DNA of 64,000 bases, from assembly GCA_036365515.1 (NCBI GenBank), contig CM070875.1, positions 92,690,128 to 92,754,127 on the forward strand. The letters run 5' to 3'. Under the pieces are notes generated by a model. It was not told the DNA's origin and did not search any database. It saw nothing but the letters and a program-made list of their open reading frames with translations. The translations under genes and the position numbers were made by a program. Source of the DNA: Torymus aiolomorphi. Its lineage: Eukaryota; Arthropoda; Insecta; Hymenoptera; Torymidae. Positions 10,912 through 23,425 of this stretch are shown piece after piece. The number at the start of each line of letters is the position of its first letter. Position 1 is the stretch's first letter.

Positions 10912-13236
10912 TTTTTTTTTTTTCCGAGGTACTAGGTGAATCTTCCAAGGCCCCCGTCCTTGCTTAAGCATGGAGGGAGGCCCACTAAGACTATCACGAA
11001 GCGTCGGGCTCCGCGGTGTGAGGGATTTCTACCCCTTAAACACCCAAAACCTTTCCCGCGTCGTTCACCGGAATCCGGCCCGGAACTGTTATACATATTA
11101 CTTCGGACCGGTCGGCGTTTCTATGCCCTACGGCAATCTTATATATCTTGTCTGGTCTGTCTATTTTTCGTCTTCTGTATCAGTTTTCAAGGCAACCGTC
11201 AGTCTTTTTGCCTTGTAGTACGTGAGTCACATAGCGTGCTATGTCGTCCCAGTTTTGTTTGCTTGACAGCATCAGTGTTACGACGTTATCCGGTGTGATG
11301 TCACCTGTCTTCGTATGTAGTCTGTGTCTCACGACTATCCAGCGGGGGCACACGAAAAATGTGTGCTCCGCGTCGTCTCTATTATGTCCGCAGTATCTAC
11401 AGGACGGGGTCGTTACCTTCCCCATCCGATGCAGATACTGGCGGAAGTATCCGTGTCCGGATAGGAACTGGGTCAGGTAAAAGTTCACCTCTCCAGCTCC
11501 TCTCTTATGCCAGAGTCGCACGTCCGTTATGAGGCATCTCGTCCACTTGGCTTTGTCGCTGTCTGTCCATCGCGTTTGCCAGGATGTCAGCGTCGTCGTC
11601 CGTGCGTCTATGGAGGCCCTCGCTCTTCCCCTTTCTTCGCTGTACTCGTAGATCCTCTTCCGCTCGAGAGCGAGAAGGTCTACTGGGACAACCACTGCGA
11701 TCACTAGTATCGCCACCTCTGAGACGGTGCCGTACGCGCACGCGATTCGCAGCGCTCCCAGTCTTTGTACCACCGTGATCTTTTTGCGGTACTTCTCTAT
11801 TCGCGTCGCGTCCGCCCATATCTCGGCCCCATAAAGGACCATCGAGTTGGTCACTGTCATAAGCAGTCGTCGTACGCTCGGTCTCGGTCCCTTCCTATTT
11901 GCCATGAGGCGGGCGAGGGCGGCGGTCTTTAACGCCGCTGTCTCAGCGACGCCACGTATGTGCGGCCAGAAGGTCATCCTCGTATCCAGGGTCACCCCCA
12001 GATATTTGGCGGACCGTCCAGGATGCACAACGGACGTCCCCACCGTCATGGGTATCGTCGTGTCTATCCGTTTCCTAGATAGGTATAGTAACTCCGTCTT
12101 TTGCATGGCCAGCTGTAGTCCCCGACTTTGCATCCATTCGTCCATCCGTCTTGTGGCTTGGGTCAGCCTCATCTGAGCCAGTCGTGTATCCTTGGTCGTG
12201 ATGACGATGACCAGATCGTCTGCGTAGCCGACCAGATAGACCCCCGGCGGCATCGGAAGATCCAACACCTCATCGTAACCTACGTTCCAAATATCGGGGC
12301 CAAAGATCGAGCCCTGCGCTACTCCCGCCGTCATTTTTCTTTTTTTGACCCCAGTCTGCGTCCCGTACGTAATGTAACGGTCTCGTAGATAGTCCTTGAG
12401 GATTCGGAGAAGGTATGGGGGCAGCGGGAAAGCGTCGGAGAATGCCCGCACGATGTCCGTCCACCTCACCGAGTTGAAAGCGTTTCGTACGTCGAGTGTT
12501 GCTATGAGCACTATAGGCCTGTTCTTGTGGGGTCTAGCCTGTGCTCTGTCAAAGGAGTCGATCACTTTTTGGATCGCCCCTATCGTCGACCGTCCTTGTC
12601 TGAAACCGTACTGTCTGTCGTTCAGGCCGCCAGCGCCCCGAACCGCCTGTTGGATTCGCGGTCTCAGGAGCATTTCGAAGAGCTTGCCAAGTGTATTCAG
12701 CAAGCTCAGCGGTCTGTAGGATGACGGCGAGTCCGGGTCCCCACTTTTCTTTGTCAATGAGGATCAGCCACGCCGTGTTCCAATCTTTGCTGAACACGCC
12801 CTCCGCCAGGCATGTATTATATAGGTTCAGGAATATCCCCGGGCGTCGTTTTCAACAATCCCAAGGATTTCCGCTGGGATACCGTCCGGACCTGGTGCCT
12901 TCTCCGCCGAGAGCTGCGCAACAGCCAAGCTGAGCTCACCCCGAGTGAACTCCTGCACCTCGTCGTCGCCAGTATCGTCGCCCCCACCCTTGTTCAAAGT
13001 GTGTAGGGAAGAGTCCGTCAATGATTCTGTCCATCGTTTCTCCCTCCCTGACTATCGGTGGATTGTTGCCTCCCAGGTTGCGGGTGACGATCTTGTAACC
13101 CGCTCCCCAAGGGTCTGAGTCCACCTCGTTAATCAGTTTGGTCCAACTTTCCTTTTTACTGTCATTGATAGCGCGCCTCAGTTCTTTGCGCGCTACCCGG
13201 TACTCCTCCGAGTGGGCCATCGCGTCCGCTCTGTCG
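10912..13236 (-). mobile_element. 5'-truncated R1-like non-LTR retrotransposon
   Basis: On the minus strand this starts abruptly within ORF2 and ends with a poly-A tail (T-run 10912-10923 on the plus strand). CCAGCAAAAA flanks both sides (10902-10911 and 13237-13246), a 10-bp target duplication. The endonuclease domain and ORF1 are absent. Truncation at the 5' end is the usual result of incomplete target-primed reverse transcription. Confidence 0.85.
11180..13220 (-). pseudogene. ORF2 reverse transcriptase of the R1-like LINE, truncated and frameshifted
   Basis: The longest open part is 525 codons (12757-11180). It carries YRPLSLLN, GFRQGRSTI, a TLDVRNAFNS catalytic block, the GYADD active site, and a C-terminal CRYCGH..DAEHTFFVC zinc-binding motif typical of R1/Jockey-type elements. 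Upstream parts of the same protein (KAPGPDGIPAE; AWLILIDKE) lie in other frames near 13010 and 12790, so at least two shifts separate them. There is no endonuclease domain. Confidence 0.8.
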
Positions 13237-13623
13237 CCAGCAAAAAATTAGTTTTATTAAACCTAAAAATAATTGACAAAATAAAGCCATCTGTATTTTT
13301 CGAAGGTTAACATCATTAGAGGTTTTAATAATATAAATTGCTTTTTGTTGTCAAGTACTTTTAAGTTCAATAAAACTAATTTTTTGCTGGAAGGTGACGT
13401 CATAAAAAAGCTTTTTGTTTCTATAATAACACAGAATTTTTAGTGTGCTTATGTCAATTCTTTCCCTTTTGTAAATTGATTAGAATACAGAAAAGAAACT
13501 GTTGTTGTGGTTCTTGCACAATGATCTTGCTTTTCTATTTCTTATTATATCATAAAACAAACTTTTGGACGTTATGGTAGTTGGTTTCCATGTATTAGGT
13601 TGCATATTTGTATGCACACATAG

Positions 13624-13765
13624 ATCAAGGAGCGCGGGAGCGCTCCGAAGGCAACTTAGAAGAAGCCTAAAGGAGCGACCCGTGCTACATATACATCAAG
13701 GAGCGCGGGAGCGCTCCGAAGGCAAGTATAGAAGAAGCCTAAAGGAGCGACCCGTGCTACATATC
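13624..13765 (+). repeat. Two tandem 71-bp units
   Basis: The unit begins atcaaggagcgcgggagcgctccgaaggc and ends gagcgacccgtgctacatat. It repeats at 13695 with few differences. Inverse relatives lie at about 20568-20635 and 23100-23168, inside other elements, so the unit is mobile or was captured. Confidence 0.75.
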
Positions 13766-13919
13766 CATTGAAATGGGTGTACGAAAAATTCAATGCGCTT
13801 TTACGTATATTGCGCTAGTTTTTACTATATAACGTATCACTCTTAATCGAAAGCCATTTCATTGCTCTACTCAAATCTAAAGGTTTTATTTAAAAAGATT
13901 ATCTCGTTCAAAAGATATA

Positions 13920-15319
13920 GGGGAGGGCGAGGCACGTGTGACACCCTAACTTTGATTAAAAATAACAACTAAACCGTGTATTATTTCAAAATGTACAAAA
14001 ACGGAATAATTAGATCAGAAAAAATAAAATAAACTATTAACTTTTTCTCCATTTTCTTTTAATTATTGATAAAATACAGAAAAGAAATTCTGAAAAAAAT
14101 GCTCTACGTGCCCCACCGGCGGGTGGATTGTGGCACCCGACGGGGCACGCATGGCACGATCAAATTTAATATTTTACTATAGGTATTTTTCAATTCTTTT
14201 TTCCAGTAATTAATTCTTTAATAATTATGCCATAATAAAATTTTCAAAAATCAAATAATTAATCAGTCTATTGAAAATTTAAAATTTTATTTTTATTAAG
14301 GAACATAACAATTTTTATTTTAAAATAGATTATTAAATTTTAATAAATGATTATATATTATAAATTCCTTCTTATAAAATATGATCACAACATAATACTC
14401 TTGTTTGATTAACAAATTATCATTATTATTACAATAAGTTTAAATTTAAAGATTTCGCATCATTTTCATCTATGTAGCATATTTGAACTACCTGACCATT
14501 GAAAAAGGCAGTTTGAGTATCTACAATTGATTCTTCAGGTATTACTTCTCTAAAGTAATTTTCATTATTTACAGAAGCTGAATTATTATTAACAATGGAT
14601 AAATCAAGCTGATTTATTAATAAGCACATTTTCAATAGCCAAGTGCATTTGTTCATTGCTCCAATTATATTTATCTGTTTTTTTTTTATACTTTCTTACC
14701 GTTGTTTTTTCTACTCTAAATATAACTTAATACGCAGTCGAAATAATCATTATTTACTTATTAATGTAATAATTGAAACTAAAAACTAGTTAAAACTAAA
14801 TTATTGCACTGCGTAGTTGTTAACCCATCTTGCTCCGTTTTTGGTTTGTAGGTTTGTAGGTTTGAAGGTTACATCACTTCGCTCGGCGGCCGCCGCGGCG
14901 CACTGATACGCCCGAGTGTGCCACGCGTGCCCCACCAGGGTGTCACGTCATGTCCTATTTTAATACCATTTTCATTTTTTAATTATATTATTTATAAAGA
15001 TTTTCTGAAAAGAACAAAAACAGGGCTTGAAAGATAAAAGTTGAAACTATCAAATAGGTTTGGTCTCATTTAGAAAAAAAATCATTTTCTCGTTGGTCCA
15101 AGCGACTTAAAAATGAAGTCAACCTTGTTTCTAAGCACCGATTTTCAATCTTATTAAATTAAATGTTAAACATTATCTATAATATCAAAAGTATAGAGGA
15201 AAATTCTACAAGCATATCTAATTAGGTTTACGTAAAAATTACATTTTTTGCATTCATTAATATTAAAAATATGAGGGTGCCAATCTTACCTACCTGACAC
15301 GTTATGCCCCGCCCTCCCC
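13920..15319. mobile_element. 1.4-kb TIR element with TA flanks
   Basis: GGGGAGGGCG at the left is mirrored by CGCCCTCCCC at the right, and TA flanks both ends (13918-13919, 15320-15321). Further inside, gtgacacc/ggtgtcac and ggggcacg/cgtgcccc blocks recur at 14107-14160 and 14920-14950. A 75-codon minus frame at 14429-14656 could be a transposase remnant but matches nothing I recognise. It is probably a non-autonomous Tc1/mariner-type derivative. Confidence 0.6.
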
Positions 15320-15339
15320 TAGAGAGCTGAATTTTTTTG

Positions 15340-16100
15340 TGTGCTGTTTCCTTTCCGAACTTTTCTCCATGGTTTTAAGATATCCGGTTTGCAGCTCTTA
15401 CGACACTTCCGGTTGTCGTCTATCTTACGCTTGTATATCTATATACATATTCACACTTTACACATCATATGTATATGTTTACATTATAATAATATAAATC
15501 GTGGATCCATCGTGTATATTCAAAATCAAAGATCTCAGAAAGTCAACTGATGAAGAGAATTTTTTTATATCTACAGCATTAACGAGGCACATAACTTTTT
15601 TTAGATAAGTATTATTAAATGGCTAAATTTTAAAGGCTATAATAATGTTAAAATATGAAAGAATTGATACTTTGTGAGAATTTTTTTAATTATTTTTTTA
15701 CAGATATACAAGAAAATTTTTTTGGAATCTTTGAATGAATATCAATGGCCAATATCGGTCATGTGTCTTGATAATATTAGATAATGTGGGATAATAATAT
15801 GCATTTTTTTTGGCAAAATCTTCTGTCAAGTGAAGTAAATCTGTGAGCTTTTCTGTCAACGGAATATAGTTAGAATATAATTCCTGCAACGAGTTCATAT
15901 TGTATGTGAGTAAATGTTAATAAACAATGGAAATTTTAGCATAGAGAAAGAAATATCGGCTGTTTGTGAAATAACTTGTTTTTGTATAACATAAAACCTT
16001 GATGTTTTTCAGTGAAATAAATTTGTGGACTTTTATGTCAACAAAATACAGATCATTTTGACAGCTTTTGTTATATAAATACATAAATTGAATTATATAT
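15340..16100. other. AT-rich stretch without a recognised gene
   Basis: There are short frames only. Segments near 15825-15890 and 16005-16065 resemble each other (gtgaagtaaatctgtgagctttt.tgtcaac), so a small duplication may be present. Confidence 0.3.
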
Positions 16101-16690
16101 AATTCAACAAGTCTGTAAATTAAAACACAGAAATAGTGAGTTACAAGATCACAAGTATTTGTATCTTTGACATGAAAGAATGCAGTTTTAGTGTACTTAA
16201 TAACAGTGTAGATATCAAAGTTTGAAATAATAATTTTTATGGAACTTTCTTAAAACATTGCAGTTCTTGGTTTAGAAATGTATCCGGAAGGAAGCTTTAA
16301 CTATTAAAATCATCTAAACAAAATTTATGCGGAGCATTTCTGACAGCTGATTATGACAATTAAGATAATACGGAGATATTGAATTATTAAAACCCAGAAA
16401 TAGTGAGATTTAAGATTTTTTCAGATTATTAGAAGTGCATCATGCTCAAATATTTTATATATACACAAAAATTATATTAATATTTTTTTTAATTACATTA
16501 ATTCTTTCAGACTCAGACTTCACTTCATTTCTTGCTTAAAATGCAAATGCTTGAAGATATTAACGTCAAAACAAACACTCTAAAAATTGATGAAGTTCAT
16601 GTCAATGCGTCAAAGAATGAATTATCAAGTGCCAAACAACGTGCCAACATGTTACGAAACTGTTTAGACTGTATCTTATTTTCATAGATA
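16100..16690 (+). repeat. Inverted duplicate, partner of 22430-22930
   Basis: The blocks ..gtatttgtatctttga.., gatatcaaagttt, catttctgacagctgattatgacaatt and tgaagttcatgtcaatgcgtcaaagaatg recur in inverse order and orientation at 22930-22430. Two stretches look exon-like: after tttcag at about 16510 and after tatgcag at about 16795, with frames of 50-60 codons (for example RPPKDYVQACKNTQPP). They match no family I know. Confidence 0.6.
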
Positions 16691-16944
16691 ACTTTAATTG
16701 TTTGTGGTTTACGTTAGTTGTTATGATAAGACACATATTCATTCCTTACAAATTTTTCTTGTTGGATGATGTGAATTAATCATTATTATGCAGTGAGGCC
16801 ACCAAAAGATTATGTTCAAGCCTGTAAAAACACGCAACCTCCTGTAGTAAAGACAAGAAGAAATACTGTTGCAGATATTCCTCTAGCAGAGCCTCGTTCT
16901 ACTTTATGGTGTTTTAATTATCGATGCTTTACCCACATAGCATG

Positions 16945-18375
16945 AAAGGTTCCGGAAGAAAGTTCGAGGAAGCTTACAGTGGAAGGTTAATGGAACCTTC
17001 CAGGAAGTTAACTGAAACTTTCAGGAAGGTTACATTGGAAGATTTCTAAGTAAGCTTCCAGAAAGATTCCAGGAAGGAAACAGAAAAAGTTTCAAATACC
17101 TAACTATGAAATATTACATGGAAGCTCTACGGAAACTTCCAAACAGCTTACATAGAAGATTATCGAAAATGAGTACTGGAAGCTTTCGCGGAAGGCTCTT
17201 GGAAGCTAACATAAAGCTTCTAGTAAGAACAAAAGTTAAATTACATATAAAGATTACGGGAAGCTTTTTAAATACATTCCAGGAAGCTTCCTCTGGAAGT
17301 TCCAATTAAAACTTAAGGAAAGCTTTCATGGAACATTCTACGTAGTATTCAAGCAAGGTTCCTGACATAAATAAAGCCACTGGCCTACAGTTATAACGGA
17401 AGCTTCCGGCTAGATTCCGAAGTAACCTTTTTAGGGAGCTTCCAGAACGCGTTAGGGAAGTCTAACAAAAAGGTTCCAAAAGTGCTACGGTGAAATGTTA
17501 CTCAATACTTACGAGTAAGCTTCCACGAAGCTTACATAAACGATTACTGAAATGAGCACTGGAAGCTTTGCGGAAGGCTCTTGGAAGCTAACATAAAGCT
17601 TCTAGGAAGAATAAAAGTTAAATTACATATAAAGATTACGTGAAGATTTTGAAATATATTCCAGGAAGCTTCCTCTGGAAGTTCCAATTAAAACTTGAGG
17701 AAAGCTTTCATGGAAGATTCTAGGAAGTATTCAAGCAAGGATCCTGACATATAAATAAAGGCACTGGCCTAAAGTTATAACGGAAGCTTCCGGCTAGATT
17801 CCGAAGTAACCTTTTTAGGACGCTTCCAGAAAACGTTAGGAAAGACTAACAGAAAGGTTCCAAAAGTGCTACGGTGAAATGTTACTCAATACTTACGAGA
17901 ATGTTTCCACCAAGTTTACATAAACCATTACTGAAATTGGCACTGGAAGGTTCGCGGAAAGCTCTTGGAAGCTAACATAAAGCTTCTAGGAAGATCGAAA
18001 GTTAAATTAGATGTAAAGATTGCGGGAAGTTTTTGAAATACAGTCCAGGAAGTTTGCTATGGAAGTTCCAATTCTACCTTGAGGAAAATTTTGATGCAAG
18101 ACTCCGGGAAGTATTTCTAACAGGGTTCCTAACATAATATAAAAAATAGCTGGCTTAAGGATATAATGGAAGCTTTCAAACGGGTTCCAAAGTAAAATTC
18201 CTAAGAAGCTATTAGCAAGTTTTAGGGAAGGCTGACAAGAAGGTTCCAAAAGTGCTGCGGTAAAATGCAACTTGAAATTTACGGGGAAGCTTTTAGAAAG
18301 CTTACATAAAAGTTTACAGAAGATCAGCACTGGAAGTTTTGCCGAAGGTTCCAACTTGGAAGCTTCATAGATTCA
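16945..18375. repeat. 384-bp satellite rich in GGAAGCTTCC
   Basis: Anchors with the sequence sagcactggaagcttt recur at 17171, 17554, 17938 and 18325, a spacing of 383, 384 and 387 bp. Each unit holds many copies of ggaagcttcc-like palindromes and gaaggttcc. Copies diverge towards both ends. Short ORFs inside are not believed. Confidence 0.85.
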
Positions 18376-19015
18376 TAGATCGTCTGATAATCATCTTATT
18401 TTGAAAATCGAGAAAGTTAAGGCGCGCTGCGCGCGCTCTTCCTTTGCCTTTATTATATTATGCCTGTTACGAAACCAATTTGTAAATCCGTTCGTATTGA
18501 AATTCACTTTTATACACACATATATATACATAAATAATTAGAGATTTTCTTTTAAATAATTTCTTCAAAACTCTGTCTTGGTCTCAAATTACAAGTTACC
18601 GACCGCGTGCAGAATTTTCATTCGGGGCCACAGCTGTCTCTTAACCAATTTTTGAAAATGATGAAGGGAGACCACCGGACAGGCGCGAAGAGGTGCGCTT
18701 GTAGACATTCTGGTCGGCTGAAACATTCTTTTAAAGTGGTACCATAGCAACCGTTTGACTTTAAACATAACAAAAAAAGAACAAAAGAGATTCATTCTAT
18801 GATTGAAGCGTTCCGATGTATTTTAATCTGTCTATATTACGTTGACTAATAATAAAAAATAAATATTTATCCACTATTCTTTGACTTTATTAATTCTTTT
18901 ACGAACAATGCCTATGCAATAAATAACCGCAAATTTATTCAATATTATTTATTGAAACTTCGATTGTATTTGTTTGTTTATTTCTACAGTACAAAAATTT
19001 GGAGGTTATAATATA
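18376..19015. other. No gene recognised
   Basis: AT-rich with a small GC patch (ggcgcgctgcgcgcgctc, about 18422). A 68-codon minus frame at 18589-18795 has no family resemblance. Confidence 0.25.
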
Positions 19016-19039
19016 CAATTAAAGTTTGGAGGTATAATA

Positions 19040-19460
19040 TTTTATGAAAGGTTTCTTCGTAATATTTCTGCAATGTATCGCCTTGTCGTTTCAGGCAATA
19101 TTGTTGGAATATTTTAAAAACGTTTCTTGATTTACTAATAAATAATTTTTCGATTTGATGGAGAAGTTTACGTCGCTTTTAGTGAAATATGTCATGAAAT
19201 ATTTATCTTTAAGATTTCCGCAATGTATTGCTTTTGTCATTTCTCGGAATGCTTCCGAAATAATTAAAAAACATTTATAGAATTATGGAAAAATAGTTCT
19301 TCAATATAATGTTGAATATTACGTCATTATTAGTGAAATATTATAATTAAATGTAATGTCTCTGCAATATTTCCGTAATGTATCGCCTTATCAATTCTCG
19401 GAATATTTCACAAATGTTTCACAAACGTTTCTTGAATTGTAATATCGATATGTAGGAATC
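19040..19460. repeat. Diverged ~165-bp tandem repeat
   Basis: The motif gcaatgtatcgccttgtc is echoed by gcaatgtattgcttttgtc and gtaatgtatcgccttatc, each followed by a ctcggaat..ttc block and by a frame around acgtc.tt.ttagtgaaatat. About 2.5 units are present. The following 860 bp are AT-rich without features. Confidence 0.5.
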
Positions 19461-20329
19461 TTCATTTTCGTCATTTTCATACAATTTTTCGCCGAGTATA
19501 TGAGAATATCTCTAGAACTTTTAATGTTCAGTGTTTAAAAAAAACATAATTTTTTTGTTCGAGCACTTACTCATCTATTCAAAGCTTGCTTTACTCGTTT
19601 TTTATTTTTTTTTTTTTAAATGAAAGCAACATAATTCCATTTTACGAGTATATCGAAAAATTTTTTTTTATAATATAAATGACGAACTTATTTGGCTTAA
19701 TCCTATCAAAATTGTATTAAATTTTAAATATATCATTTTGCCAATTTAACTACGTTTTTCTAAAATATTAAGTTAGTGATAACAATGACTTTTGGAATGT
19801 AAAATTCAAAATTCAGCGTGTGCTTATCAAATATCTATTTTTTTTTTTTTTTTCTTAATGAGTTATAACGCTTGAGAAGTAATTTTTTGAAGGCGCATGA
19901 CTTTTAAATAATGCGTGGCACACCCACGTGCAACAAATCAAATGATTGTATTTTTAATAAAGAATGAAATCTGATAGCCATATTAAGAAAATTCTTTATG
20001 TTAAAAGGTATGGAACAGAATTACTATGAAAATTTTTATTTTTGAGAAATGACTGATACAACTTTCTTGATACCAGATTTCAAATGTATTGTAGGCACAT
20101 CTAGCTGAAATTAGGTTTTTCTACTTACGCTTTATACGTAACTGGAACGATTGTTTCATACATGGAACATTTAAAAAACATTTATTTTTACCTATTTACT
20201 TTGCTGAAAGTAAATATTTCTTATTAAAAAGATCTAAAAAGTTGCCGTAACTTGAAAATTAAAAGTTCTGGAGATATTCCCATATCTCATGATAGTACTA
20301 ATAGAAGCGCTAAGAAAATTCTGAATATA

Positions 20330-21431
20330 CCCTAGCGGAAATATTTTTGTTCAAAAATGTTAAAAACTGTTAGAAAGAGTTATAAACTGTCTAAAAATGT
20401 TACAAAATGTAGGATTTTGGACGTTATTAATCGTTTGTAACTGTTTGTAACATTTTTCAACAGTTTTTAACAGTTTATAAGAGTTATTAAATTATTTAAT
20501 AACTTTTAAATATTTATTAATTATTATTATTAACATGGTAATAATTAATTATTAGTATAACTAAGCACTCCTTAGGCTTCTTCTGCATTGTTTGACTGTT
20601 ACTTGCCTTCGGAGTGTTCCCGCGCTCCTTGATTCTCATGATTATAATAATGAGCCTATTAAATAATTATTAATTAATAATAATAATAATAATAATAATT
20701 TATTAATTCTTAATTTTTTCTGAAATATATCAATTTAAAATTATTTTAAACTATTTGAAAGTGTTTAAAACTATTAGAAACTGTTTGAAACTGTTACAAA
20801 GTATTATAATTAGAAAAAAAGTGTCCAAAATCATACATTTTGTAACATTTATAAACAATTTTAAACAGTTCTAAATAGTTTTAAATAATTATTAACAGTC
20901 ATTAACTGTTAATAACATTTAAAATTTACGACAGCGTAAATATAATTTTTAAAGATTATTTTATTATTCTATAGATTATACAGATATATAGTTTGTAATA
21001 GTTTGAAACAGTTTCAAACGCAGATTGAAACAGTTTCAAATAATTTTGAAATTGATATATTTAAAAGAAATTTAAGAATGATTAAATTATTATAAATAAT
21101 GATAATTATTAATTAATAATTTTTTAATTGCCATATTATTCTATTCATAATAATTAATTAATAATTAATTATATTAGTACTTTTAGTTTTTAGTTTTTAT
21201 TTTTATTAATTTATACTAACAATAGATTATTATTATATTAATAATAATAATTAATAAATATTCAATAGTTATTAAATAATTTAATAACTCATATTAACTG
21301 TTAAAGAATGTTACAAACAGTTATAAACAATTAGTAACGTCCAAAATTCTACATTTTATAACTATTTTTAACAGTTTATAACTCTTATTAACAGTTTTTA
21401 ACTTTTCTGTACAAAAATATTTCGGTTAGGG
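20330..21431. mobile_element. AT-rich inverted-repeat element
   Basis: The left end CCCTAGCGGAAATATTTTTGT mirrors the right end (inverse of ACAAAAATATTTCGGTTAGGG). The arms extend over 90 bp with taaaaactgttaaaa and ttttggacgtta blocks. The interior is dense in aacagtt/aactgtt and taataat repeats, plus an inverse copy of the 71-bp unit seen at 13624. No coding potential. Confidence 0.65.
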
Positions 21432-21479
21432 AAAATATAACCAATAAAAATTGTTATGATTTTGTTACTTTCACTATAA

Positions 21480-22080
21480 AAATACCAATTTTCACTATAA
21501 ATTGTAGTCATTTTCATGAGAATTTGAATCTGTCCCATAGTTACTATAGAAAATTATAATTTTTCCTACACAATTTTTCTCTGTGTATATACAGGGATAA
21601 ATATAGAATATGTTGAGCAATCCAAACTCCAGAATGTATGTCACCAAACCAGTGACACTGTGGCCAAATGCTTCATAAAAATGCAGCAACACTTCACAGG
21701 ATTCATAAATTCCTTGCTGTGCATAACTGTTTCGACTTCAGAAAATAAAATATCAATTGTATCAGTGTATTAAGTTACAATGTCATAGCAAATTTTTACT
21801 ATAAATTGTAGTTAATTTTTATGAAAATTTTAGTGTCACACTGTTACTATAGGAAATAGTAATTTTTCCTACACAATTTTTCTCTGTGTAAGGCAAAGAT
21901 AAATGTAGAATATGTTGAGCAATCCAAACTCCAGAATGCATGTTACTAAACCAGTATTGCTATGGCCAAATGCTTCATAAAAATGCCCATAGCAGCTACA
22001 TTTCACACGACTCATAAATTCATTGCAGTGCATAACTGTTTAAACTTCAGAAAATAAAATGTCAATTGTATCATAGTGAG
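21480..22080. repeat. Tandem duplication, ~300-bp unit
   Basis: The unit actataaattgtagt..., tttttcctacacaatttttctctgtgta, atgttgagcaatccaaactccagaatg and ccaaatgcttcataaaaatgc occurs twice (from about 21490 and 21795). Divergence is about 15 percent by eye. Confidence 0.75.
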
Positions 22081-22429
22081 TGCAGTCGATGTTTGATGAT
22101 AGTATAGCTTTCCGGCATAAACAAAGGTTCTAATGTACTTTTATATAATATGACGTGTTTTCCTTCCTTTAAAAGTTGATTCGAATTGGAGCACTATGTG
22201 TTTTACGTAAGAGTAAGGATAGACAAAATTTTAATCCATAACTTTTACTGTACACTTGTATTACACTTTTAAAAACTTTTGTAATATACCTTCACACATA
22301 ATATACTAATAAATGTTCACTTCCAAATCTATTAATGAATGCAAAAAATTATAAAGTTAATCTATGAAATTCAGAAGACACTGTATAAAAAGTTTGCTAA
22401 TAAGTTTGCGTGTTAAATTTTCTCAAAAT

Positions 22430-22930
22430 AATGAATTATTAATGTCACTATTGAAATACTTGGTAATCCATTCTTTGACGCACTGACATGCAATGAACTT
22501 CATCAATTTCTAGTGTGTTTGTTTTTAGGTCGCAATAAACAGAGTGAAGCCTTAGTCTGAAAGGATTAATGTAATTAAAAGATATTCATATACTTCTTGG
22601 GTTTTGATGCACTTCTATCTGAAAAAATCTTACATCTGACTATTTCCTGGTTTTACTAATTGTTGAGTATCCTTGTTTTAATTGTCATAATCAGCTGTCA
22701 GAAATATACTCCACATAAATTTTCTTACATTATTTTACTAGTTCAAGTTTTCTTCTGAAAACATTTCTAAACCAAGAAATGCAATGTTTTAAGGCAGTTT
22801 TCCAAAAATTATTATTGCAAACTTTGATATCTACACTGTTACTACACTGAAAAAACTGCATTTTTTATTTCAAAGATACAAATACTTCTGATCTTGCATC
22901 TCACAATTTGCGTGTTTTTAAACAGAATTG
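22430..22930 (-). repeat. Inverted duplicate, partner of 16100-16690
   Basis: See the partner. The pair is separated by nearly 6 kb that contains the satellite and the element at 20330. It could be two copies of one dispersed repeat inserted in opposite orientation, rather than one large palindrome. Confidence 0.6.
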
Positions 22931-22944
22931 GCAAAATAGATAAA

Positions 22945-23425
22945 CTGGATTTTGGACGTTATTAATCGTTTGTAACTGTTTGTAACATTTTTCAACAGTT
23001 TTTAACAGTTTGTAAGAGTTATTAAATTATTTAATAACTTCTAAATATTTATTAATTATTATTATTAACATAGTAATAATTAATTATTAGTACAATTAAA
23101 CACTCCTTAGGCCTCTTCTGCATTGTTTGACTGTTGCTTGCCTTCGGAGTGCTCCCGCGCTCCTTGATTTTCATGATTATAGTAATGAGGCTATTAAATA
23201 ATTGTTAATTAATAATAATAATAATAATAATAATTTATTAATTATTAATTTTTCCTGAAATATATCTGAAACTGTTTGAAAGTGTTACAAAGTATTATAA
23301 TTAGGAAAAATGTGTCCAAAATCATACATTTCGTAACACTTATAAACAGTTTTAAACAGTTCTAAATAGTTATAAATAATTTTTAACAGTTATTAACTGT
23401 TATTAACATTTAAAATTTACGACAG
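22945..23425. repeat. Partial second copy of the 20330-21431 element
   Basis: This matches about 20412-20930 almost base for base (ttttggacgttattaatcgtttgtaactgtttgtaac to taacatttaaaatttacgacag), including the embedded 71-bp-unit relative. Outer TIR ends are missing. Confidence 0.75.

Larger units (their letters stand above)
10879..13413. mobile_element. MITE split by a LINE insertion
   Basis: The left piece 10879-10911 (aagcttttttataacgccaccttccagcaaaaa) is the inverse of 13381-13413. The right piece 13237-13413 keeps both inner arms (agcaaaaaattagttttatt and its inverse). Without the LINE the element would be about 200 bp, a typical hairpin MITE. Confidence 0.7.

Noticed and set aside
11241..12933. 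Plus-strand frames opposite the R1-like ORF2
   Set aside because: They are antisense shadows of a clearly conserved reverse transcriptase.
16801..16945. Exon with frame RPPKDYVQACKNTQPP...
   Set aside because: It has a plausible acceptor but no recognised family and no donor, and the region is repeated; it is noted with the repeat rather than called as a gene.
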